Origin: Aurelia coerulea
Lineage: Eukaryota > Cnidaria > Scyphozoa > Semaeostomeae > Ulmaridae
Direction: 5' to 3'
DNA: 64,000 bases
NCBI GenBank assembly: GCA_039566865.1
Contig: CM076960.1
Coordinates: forward strand, 11,508,501-11,572,500
Below are positions 56,228 to 64,000 of this stretch, piece by piece; within the stretch, counting starts at the first letter, position 1, and each line of letters begins with the position of its first letter. The notes below the pieces were generated by a model that was given only the letters and a program-made list of their open reading frames with translations, did not search any database and was not told the DNA's origin. The position numbers and the translations under genes were made by a program.

Positions 56228-57995
56228 GCTATTTCAGGGGCAGATCCAGACGGTCGCACTGTGCTTGTGTAAGCATGTCTCTTTTGCTAGTTCAAGTTTG
56301 AAGAAAGAAATTGTATGAGAACTTTATAAATGACGGCGAACCTATTTCTTTCAGTTTAATGAAATTCTCAGCAAATTCTCAGAACATTTATGCTCGATAT
56401 TTCTATTTCGCCAACTCAATCCTTCAGTAGGTCGAGTCCCAGTTCCAAACGCGCATCGCTTCGTGGAAGATATTGAGAGGTACTGCGGTGGAGAGCCACA
56501 CCTCCACAAACCTCGCTTCTAAAACTTTGTGTCTGATTCGTAGGGAGCATCAAGTTCCGAATAAATTACTTCAACAAAGGTGACTCTGGCATAAATTGTG
56601 TGCGACCTCGAATGAATTAAGAAACTGCGCGGACATATGAGATGAATGGAAAAGCAGTACCAACTTTTCAGGAATGATTTTTGTAAGCATATGAGGTGAC
56701 CGATGCTTTATAGCAACGCAATAGAAATGAAAAGCTTGACGGTGAAAATGTGGAAGCACGTCCTGGGAATGGGCAATGTTATATGAAGTCCCTGTCACAC
56801 GACCACCCGCTAAAGGGCTAACCTCGTTCTAGGAGAAAGTTTCTTTCATGTCTCGTGCATGGCCTAAATAAGGAATTTGATCATGGAGATATAAACAATC
56901 ATAATCCTGTCTGGTGAAAAAGAAGTGTTGTTGTTTTAATCTCATGATGATGGAAACCAAGTTGGAAACCAAGAAGAGAAGGTTGTTCTTTATTTGCAAG
57001 AGCTCCTCAAAACTGCTCATCTTGACAGCACAAGGCATTTTAATAATATGATTTGCAAATTGCAAGCAAGAACCGGTGATATGTTCATGTTCCCTCTTCT
57101 GACTGAATGAGAATGCCATCAAAAACTTCACCATGAGGATTTCTTGTTTTTGGTAAGCAGTTATTTTGTTTAAACATTTCCACATTGTTTTTACGTTACT
57201 TAATATCACCAGTAATTTAATTCATCCAATTTCAAGCAAAATAAAAAACCTTGTGTTGCAGACATAATTATGAAGTGTCATCACCGCCAAAATTGCAATG
57301 CGATATTGAGAAGTTCAATTTGAAATCGAATTGTGTAAATGCAAATGCATTCATGCAATTAAGATACCTATAAAGAAATTGAATCGACAAACTAAAATCT
57401 ATTTGCACATTTTAAAATGCATTCATTGGAAAAAAGTTCTAATTGAAATTGCAAATAGTAATTTTGAAAGCTAAACCAAATGGTAAAAGCCAAGTGATAA
57501 ACAATATCCCAAACCGAAAGTGCACGACGAAATCTCAAACCAGAATTGCATTACGAAATCCTAAATCGAAAATATATCGAAAATCCTAAACCGAATATGT
57601 ATTGTGAAATCGTCAACCGAGAAGCAAAACGAGACTTTAATCGACAACACGAATTTCCTGAAGTCAATGAACCGCTAAGTGAACCGCCAAAATTACATTT
57701 TGAAATCAAAACTTCATTCTAAAATCAAAATGACAACATGATCATTTGATCAATGAACCGCTAAGTGAAATGCCAAAATGATATTGGAAACCAAATGCTG
57801 TATTGTTCTTTCAAAAGCACTTTGATGAAAGAGTAGCCCGAACAAATAAGAACTCTATTCTCTAAACAGCCGGGGGTCTCTTAGATCAAAGAGGTCCAAT
57901 AAAGAATAAGAAACTCCTTTGTCAAAGAGACATAGAAATGTTCAACATTTTCAACTATACCCCCTTTACGTGTTAAGAGAGTTGGGCAATTTCCA

Positions 57996-58096
57996 CGTGT
58001 AACAACGTTGCTGTCGAATAACCAGCGCTAAATGTTTTTTTGTGATGTGAACTGAAATGGCCGATAACGATAATCACGATTCTGATCGCGAGCGAT
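57996..58096 (+). repeat. 101-bp perfect direct repeat, copy 1
   Basis: It starts CGTGTAACAACGTTGCTGTC and is identical to 59577-59677 over 101 bases. It includes an ATG followed by ADNDNHDSDRER; in this copy the frame ends right after the block (TGA at 58096 or next). It looks like a deletion or duplication derivative of copy 2. Confidence 0.9.
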
Positions 58097-59576
58097 GAAG
58101 ACAATGCATGACAAGACATTTTTGATGATTCTGAGTTGGATGCTCTTAATTACGCAAGTCAACATCAAAATATGGACACAACATTTAGTGCAACTCTTTG
58201 TTCAGAAAAACTCATCTTCTTTTTTCATTAGAGGATCAAATAAATATAGCTGAACTCCAACAGTGTTGGAACATTCAAACTGAGACATTGAAATTTAATG
58301 AATGATTTACAGTAATTTCTTATTACTATAAGATCTGTTCATACTGTATTATGACAAGAGTCCTCATTTACCGTTAAAGCTATATATCAAGCCCACAAAA
58401 GCTTTTTGGAACCTTTTATTTCGTATTGCGCAAAATGAACATACGGTCATACTCGCATAATTCAGATTTTGTCAGACTGAGAGAAATAATCTGATTTAAT
58501 CCAAGCAAATATAAATCTGACTAACGTGTCATATTTTAACTCGGTTATATTTTGTCCAATTTAGGGATTTTAGTTCAGTCCAATCTGAGACTGATACTTT
58601 TTCTTGAGCTTCTGAAAATGCAAGACTGATTTATCCGAGTTTGACTGTTAACATTTTGAAAGTAAAACAAACAAATGCAAGTTGGTGTTGAGCCCAAAAC
58701 ATATGAAAATTATTCTTTTAATTGTTTTAGTTCTCTGAGAGAAAATTTTCAAAAGCATTTTGTGTTTTAAATACATGGAGGGGGCCTTACAATGAGAGGG
58801 GGTCTCAATTAGGTTTGAGCATAGGTGTGAGGGGCTTATTAGAGAGGGGCCTTGATAAATGTAATGGCCACATGCACAAATTTTCTCCTGTAAGAAGAAC
58901 CTTGACTCTCAGATCGCCAAAAAATTAAGAAACTCCAGTACTGGGAAAAGATAACTTTAGAAACTATTTATTTTGACAATGGACATTGTTAAAATATTTT
59001 TAGTTTTATCTTCATTTGTTTAATGTCTAAACATTGGAAGCCTTCAAAACACATTGTTTTGAAAAGTTCACAAGGGCACAGGTAGTGAACACAAAGTTTG
59101 TTATGAAACTTTTCAGAAATTCGTAAGAAAGTGAGAAACAAAATCTGATCTAAGAAACTTTCAGTACTGGCCCAAATTCTTAATCTTATAAAAAAACTCA
59201 GAACTGTAGTGGACATGTGGGATGAGACCATAGAGCTGCAACCACTGGTTGATGCTTTTTAACGGTTTACTGTAAATAATGAATCTACTTTTTTTCTTGT
59301 CTGTTTCAACCCATAACATGTATAAAGTCAAGTCATGAACATCAAAGTTGTCTAAGATGGCTGGATTTTGCCTTGTGTGTGCTTTGTATTGTCTACCTTT
59401 GTAAGTACATAAACTTTACTTGTATTTAAACAATTTTCTTGAGGTCATTTTTGATTGATGCTTTAGTGTTTTCCTGATCTTAATTCTGCAGCAGGCCGCT
59501 AAGCACAGTTAATGTTGTTGAAATGTTCTAGCACCAAATCAAGGGGTATATTTCCTCCAGAGCTTTCTTTTGTCCT

Positions 59577-59790
59577 CGTGTAACAACGTTGCTGTCGAAT
59601 AACCAGCGCTAAATGTTTTTTTGTGATGTGAACTGAAATGGCCGATAACGATAATCACGATTCTGATCGCGAGCGATTTGCTCAAGCTTCTCGTTATATA
59701 CGCCAAGCTGTTGAAGAAATTCTTCAACAATCTCGTGTGCCTCCTTCAAGTTCATCGGCAGCAGCGACAGCAAGAATTCTTAAAACGTAA
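59577..59790 (+). CDS. Short ORF / possible first coding exon in the inverted-arm element
   Basis: It begins with the 101-bp repeat copy 2. ATG at 59638 opens 50 codons: MADNDNHDSDRERFAQASRY, a likely helix (IRQAVEEILQQSRVPP) and a SSSSAAATARILKT tail, stop at 59788. GTAAAG at 59787 could be a splice donor, so this may be exon 1 of a transposase gene whose remaining exons are lost. Acidic-then-polar N-termini with a Ser/Ala tract are common in transposon proteins, but I recognise no family. The upstream 60 bases, shared by both copies, would hold the promoter or 5' UTR. Confidence 0.4.
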
Positions 59791-60127
59791 AGGGGGGCAT
59801 ACAGTAAAAACCAGACCCTAGGACCCTAGGACCATTAAGTACCAATGTGTGATAGGATCCTTAACACCGGAGGGTCATCACCCTCAAGAGAGAACAGAAT
59901 ATCACTATTTCCTCTTATGATACTACTATTTTCGCTGTTTTTATTACATCAGATGACGTCAAGAGTACAATTAGATAACTTTTTCTATACTGCTATCTGT
60001 CAATTTATTACATGATAATAATAATGATTCCACATGGATGTTTTACTCCACCCAGTTACCAAACGAATGGTTTTCATCCAAACGACAAAAAAGTTATATT
60101 TCTTCAGCCTTTCACAAGGGAACTGGG

Positions 60128-60545
60128 TCGAATTCACGGGGGGGGGGGGTTCTTCCATAGTAAAGGTACCTGGGAATGTGCCGCGAGCAAGGGCATACTT
60201 TTTCGGACCTCTGGTCTAGCCAAGGGTATCCTTTTTAGCAATTTTGGCCAGCAACGGTCTAGCCAAGGGTATCATTTTTGACAATATTGGTCTAGCAAAC
60301 GGTCATGACATCATATTTGGCACAAATTTGAGAATATTGGTCGAGAAAATGGTCAAAATTGGTCTAGCCAAGGGTACCATTTTCGTAAAAATTGGTTCAG
60401 ACAATGGTCAAATTGGTCTAGCCAAGGGGACCATTTTCGTAAAAATTAGTCTAGCCAACGGTACCCTTTTGAAGATGCTCGTGGCAGACCCCTACCCAAA
60501 ATTTGGCCAAGAACCCCCCCCCCCCCCCCGTGGTCGAATTTGAAT
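60128..60545. mobile_element. Minisatellite-bearing inverted-repeat element
   Basis: The left end GTCGAATTCACGGGGGGGGG and the inverse right end (CGACCACGGGG, near 60520-60540) bracket a tandem array (60215-60470). The repeat core is TTGGTCTAGCCAAGGGTACC then ATTTTCGTAAAA, in units of about 30-60 bp. In one frame it codes repeats of IGLAKGTIFVKI. The whole is probably non-coding and sits inside the 59797-61344 element. Confidence 0.65.
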
Positions 60546-60751
60546 TGTTTATGCAGTTTGGAAAGGATTTACAACAAAAAGAAAGTTATTTGAACTCTTC
60601 TGCGATTTGGCATGTATTTGTACTTCAGAAGTAAAAGAAATATTTCAACTTCAAAAGGTCGCTTGGAATTCTCTATTTGTTTTCTGAGGTTCCTTCATAA
60701 AAGAAACCCTAGAAAACCAAATCAGGTTTCTAAGTTGAAACAACATTTTGA

Positions 60752-60950
60752 AGGTGTTGTGGCGCAGTGGTGAATCCTCTGACATTGCAGCCAGAACAGT
60801 CAGGTGGACCGGGTTCGATCCCAGGTAGAGCCCCATCACTTCAGCGTCATGACAAGGGGTCGCGGACTCGATTACTATTCTACTTCTGCGATCCCAGCGC
60901 TTGGCGCTAAAAACCGCAACTTCACCTTCACCTTCACCTTCAAAGAAAAC
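60752..60950 (+). repeat. tRNA-derived SINE
   Basis: The head has a pol III A box TGGCGCAGTGG (60760-60770) and a B box GGGTTCGATCCC (60811-60822), 40 bp apart as in tRNA genes, but no tRNA cloverleaf closes: the first and last seven bases do not pair well. A unique body of about 80 bp follows and ends in (CACCTT)n at 60920-60942. SINEs are copied by LINE enzymes. This is the only copy I found in the window. Confidence 0.7.
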
Positions 60951-62352
60951 TTCTACGGGCTTCTACGTCAATGAAGCAAAGCGGCAATAGAATTTCATTG
61001 AAATTTAGAACAGAGAGCAATAATGACATCATTCCACCGTAAAGAATCATTTGTTTTCTTCAGTATGAACACCATGTTGGGAGATAGGAAATTTGTCCAC
61101 GATGAGCAATGAGAAAGGGTGGAAACGTTTCACAGATGAAAAGCGGTGTAAAATATGAAACCTTCCTTTCCATGTAATAAATTCACACAACATAGAAAAA
61201 TTCTTTAAATCTACTCTTGACGTCATCTGATGTAATAGAAACAGCAGAAATGGTAGTATCATATGAGGAGATATTGATCCGGTGTTAAGGGTCCTATCAC
61301 ACATTGGTACTTAATGGTCCTAGGGTCTGGTTTTTACTGTATGCCGTAAAGGGGGTATAGTTGAAAATGTTGAACATTTCTATGTTTCTTTGACAAAGGA
61401 GTTTCTTATTCTTTATTGGACCTCTTTGATCTAAGAGACCCCCGGCTGTTTAGAGAATAGAGTTCTTATTTGTTCGGGCTACTCTTTCATCAAGTGCTTT
61501 TGAAAGAACAATACAGCATTTGGTTTCCAATATCATTTTGGCATTTCACTTAGCGGTTCATTGATCAAATGATCATGTTGTCATTTTGATTTTAGAATGA
61601 AGTTTTGATTTCAAAATGCAATTTTGGCGGTTCACTTAGCGGTTCATTGACTTCAGGAAATTCGTGTTGTCGATTAAAGTCTCGTTTTGCTTCTCGGTTG
61701 ACGATTTCACAATACATATTCGGTTTAGGATTTTCGATATATTTTCGATTTAGGATTTCGTAATGCAATTCTGGTTTGAGATTTCGTCGTGCACTTTCGG
61801 TTTGGGATATTGTTTATCACTTGGCTTTTACCATTTGGTTTAGCTTTCAAAATAACTATTTGCAATTTCAATTAGAACTTTTTTCCAATGAATGCATTTT
61901 AAAATGTGCAAATAGATTTTAGTTTGTCGATTCAAGTTCTTTATAGGTATCTTAATTGCACGAATGCATTTGCATTTACACAATTCGATTTCAAATTGAA
62001 CTTCTCAATGTCACATTGCAATTTTGGCGGTGATGACACTTCATACATAATAGGCCCATTTCAAAGAAGTTGTGTATGGGAGACAAAAGTTTGTTGTAGT
62101 CTATGTTGTTTTGAGCTGACTTGACAATAGGATTTACGAGACAAGGAATTTAGAAAACTAGCTCCCTTTTGTGTGTAAGAAACTCCCTTTTTATCTGATA
62201 GGGCGTTTCGGTGACAAATCGAAAAAAGGGCGTTGTCTGAGAGTCTGAAGGGCGTGACCCCAAAAAAAATTCCGGGGCTCTGCTCGCACTTTGCGCTTTG
62301 CGCTTGTTAGTGCGTACATCTGATTTTGGGCTGGATCCGCCCCTGCTTTTTT

Positions 62353-63205
62353 TATTGCGACTCTTCACATCCACAGAAATGCAAAGATTCAATCCCATTC
62401 TCCCAATTCCGCCGTTTACGTCACCTCTACTCATCAGAACAAGATTTTCAAGACAAAACAGAAGAAATTTCAACACTTTTCCACAACAGCAACTATTCAC
62501 CCAACATCACTGCATCTGCCATTGCCAAAATATCAAAATTAACACAAGAAGCCTCCTTAGTCCCAGTCAACAACCAAAGCACCAAAGAACGAATTCCACC
62601 CTCACATTTCATCTGCTCAACAAACTAGTGAAATGTATTATCTACAACAACTTCCATATACTCATCGATGATGACGAAACCTCTGACATATTCCGTTCTC
62701 CTCCCCTTATGGCGTACAGACGTGACAGAAATTTAAAAGACCTCCTAGTACAAACAAAGTTGCCTTCATCTGCCAAACCATTTGGAACTTCGCCATGCAA
62801 CCATCCTAAATGCCGCATATGCACTCACATCAATCCTTCTATAACAGTCTCTAACAACGACAAGTTCTTCCATATCAATGCACATTTCTCCTGTTCATCT
62901 GCCTGCCTAATCTATTGCATTTCCTGTAAAGTGTGTGATATGTTATACATTGGAGAAACTTCAAGACAACTGAATGCCCGTTTTGATGAGCACCTCCGCA
63001 ATTTGGAAAAGAAGGTACACCTCCAGGATGCTCGCAAGTACGACCCTGACTCTACTATTTCTCTGCATTTCAATTCTGCTTGCCACACCATCAATGATAT
63101 GACTATTACTGGACTTTCTTTTGCATCCACGGACTCTATCAAGCGAAAAACTCTAGAAAAACGTATCATTTTTAAACTTGGAACTCTTATCCCCGGCAGG
63201 ACTTA
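62353..63205 (+). pseudogene. Penelope-like element, right part with GIY-YIG endonuclease
   Basis: The first frame continues the RT: YCDSSHPQKCKDSIPFSQFR, then RLRHLYSSEQDF. After a frameshift at about 62600 the second frame reads RSPPLMAYRRDRNLKDLLVQ, the cysteine motif CNHPKCRICTHI and the GIY-YIG endonuclease: LIYCISCKVC, then MLYIGETSRQLNARFDEHL with the Tyr-Ile-Gly, Arg and His-bearing helix intact. It stops at 63204. Penelope-like elements use this endonuclease to nick DNA and prime reverse transcription. The frame lies downstream of the 6.1 kb hAT-like insertion and is the continuation of 56045-56227. Confidence 0.9.
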
Positions 63206-63715
63206 ATAAACAGTTTTCGTATCTTTCATAAATATGTAGCTAGGTCTTTCTCTTTCATTATTTTGTTTATTTATTTGTCTATTTATTCTTTTGTCGATCT
63301 GTCTATCTATTTATTTCTTTTACTTGGTTTTTTTATTTGTCTGTGCTTTTTAATTCATATCTATTCTTTTATTTGTGCGTATCACGGCGCATTCAATTTC
63401 TCATCTGACGTCAAAGTCTGTTGGCATTCTCTTAATCCTTCCAATATCATTCGAATTTGCTATTCTAATCTATCTATTCAGACACTGTTCCTTTACCTTA
63501 CTTTCACACCTGATTAAAAGCAAAGTACGAAAGGTTTTGTTTTATCAATTTCTCAGTACATTGTCGTTTTATTAAAGTGCTAATGCAACGAAATTTTCGA
63601 ATGTCTTGTTTTAACCTAATCTAAGACATCTTTATGCACTGATTATCATGCTGAAAACAAATTTAAAATCGGATGCGTGAATGTCTTTTTATTGCAAGTC
63701 AAAGTTGGAGATTTT
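63206..63715 (+). other. Low-complexity TTTAT/TCTAT-rich stretch; no gene
   Basis: TTTATTTATTTGTCTATTTA-type sequence at 63260-63370 follows the Penelope-like element and may be its 3' UTR or tail. No coding motif is seen. Confidence 0.5.
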
Positions 63716-64000
63716 GGCAGATCGCGTGCGAATTTTTCCTGTTAGCCCATGACGTATGAAGTAGAACGCCACTTTGAATGGAACAATAGGATCCGTTCAT
63801 CACTACAAATTCACATGGCGAGAAAAGCCGAGAGCAGAAAAGAGTCTTGGAGAAAAGCACTGTGTTGCTGGCGATGGCTCTACTTTGATTAGCTGTGGAA
63901 ATAGCCAGTACACCGAGGGAGTGTTATTTCATTTATTTTTCGATCAAGGAAAAGCGAGACATCTGAAATAGCCCTTCGAAGATCGTAGACAGGTGAGCGA
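63716..64000 (+). other. Possible exon with donor at the window edge
   Basis: ACAGGTGAGCGA at the very end is an excellent donor (GT at 63993). A frame upstream (63774-63971) is open for 65 codons but stops 24 bases before it. It could be a 5' UTR exon or chance; the window ends before a test is possible. Confidence 0.2.

Larger units (their letters stand above)
59797..61344. mobile_element. 1.55 kb element with ~150-185 bp inverted repeats and 11-bp target duplication
   Basis: The left end GCATACAGTAAAAACCAGAC and the inverted right end are identical for about 30 bases; the arms (59797-59975 and 61206-61344) include GACCCTAGG, TTAACACCGG and TACATCAGATGACGTCAAGA. CGTAAAGGGGG occurs perfectly on both sides (59786-59796, 61345-61355). 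A long perfect duplication with long TIRs fits the Mutator (MULE) style, which duplicates 8-11 bp. There is no transposase; the interior carries a minisatellite-type element and a SINE. Confidence 0.8.
57269..62044. mobile_element. 4.8 kb element with 700-bp inverted arms
   Basis: The left arm 57269-57970 and the right arm 61345-62044 are reverse complements with about 97 % identity by eye. The outer ends read ATGAAGTGTCATCACCGCCA. ACATAAT flanks both sides (57262-57268, 62045-62051), a 7-bp candidate target duplication. The centre (57971-59785) holds a repeated 101-bp block, an AAGAAAC-rich MITE-like stretch (58880-59200) and a short ORF. Another element is inserted at 59797. Long arms of high identity mean recent activity or gene conversion between arms; the superfamily is not identified. 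Confidence 0.8.
56236..62344. mobile_element. 6.1 kb hAT-like element inside the Penelope-like element
   Basis: The left end AGGGGCAGATCCAGA pairs with the inverted right end (AGGGGCGGATCCAGC), the common hAT MITE terminus. GCTATTTC (56228-56235) and GCTTTTTT (62345-62352) are the candidate 8-bp duplication, six of eight bases alike. Removing one copy plus the insert joins the two halves of the Penelope-like RT in frame (TDSHC then YCDSSHPQ). It carries no hAT transposase; instead most of it is filled by further insertions (57269-62044). Its own sequence is about 1.0 kb on the left and 0.3 kb on the right. Confidence 0.8.

Noticed and set aside
60752..60832. Functional tRNA gene
   Set aside because: A and B boxes are present but the acceptor stem and anticodon arm do not form; the unique body and repeat tail fit a SINE.
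62298..62600. N-terminal third of the 302-codon frame at 62298
   Set aside because: This part overlaps the hAT end and the frame-shifted RT segment; the real Penelope coding in this frame starts near 62600.

Overview
The window looks like a transposon-saturated stretch of an animal (metazoan) nuclear genome. It is AT-rich, has no operons, and carries spliced exons, a tRNA-derived SINE and almost every class of animal transposable element. The mix (CR1-like LINEs, one with an SGNH-esterase ORF1; an LINE with a C-terminal restriction-like endonuclease; a Penelope-like element; a Ty3/gypsy element with the integrase before the reverse transcriptase; a tyrosine recombinase; Tc1/mariner-, piggyBac- and hAT-type inverted-repeat elements) suggests a marine invertebrate, perhaps a cnidarian. 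This is inference; no marker gene fixes the species.

The only well-supported host gene is on the minus strand. Three exons (48572-48163, 41131-40861, 34885-34707) have consensus splice sites and matching phases (0 and 1). They encode a beta-rich domain, a coiled-coil segment and a cysteine-rich segment of a larger protein whose ends lie elsewhere. Its introns of about 7.0 and 6.0 kb are filled with transposons.

Layout: 0.5-1.7 kb, a LINE relic joined to a tyrosine recombinase relic. 2.4-7.7 kb, a hairpin, a ~180-210 bp tandem array, TA-flanked inverted-repeat elements and a SAP-domain relic. 8.2-9.4 kb, a truncated LINE. 10.7-13.9 kb, a decayed Gmr1-like gypsy pol with a small element inserted between IN and RT. 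14.8-34.6 kb, inverted-repeat (foldback) and mariner-like elements nested in each other. 35.4-44.2 kb, a LINE inside a MITE family plus piggyBac-like MITEs. 44.9-46.9 kb, a gypsy 5' end (LTR, gag, protease) cut off by a LINE fragment. 48.9-51.0 kb, a 576-codon open RT/RLE frame. 51.1-56.0 kb, three more LINE pieces. 56.0-63.2 kb, a Penelope-like element split by a 6.1 kb hAT-like insertion.

The most striking structure is the stack at 56.0-63.2 kb: Penelope-like element, then a hAT-like element (8-bp duplication), then a 4.8 kb element with 700-bp inverted arms (7-bp duplication), then a 1.55 kb inverted-repeat element (perfect 11-bp duplication), then a minisatellite-bearing element and a tRNA-derived SINE. 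Each boundary can be read from the sequence, so the order of insertions can be reconstructed.
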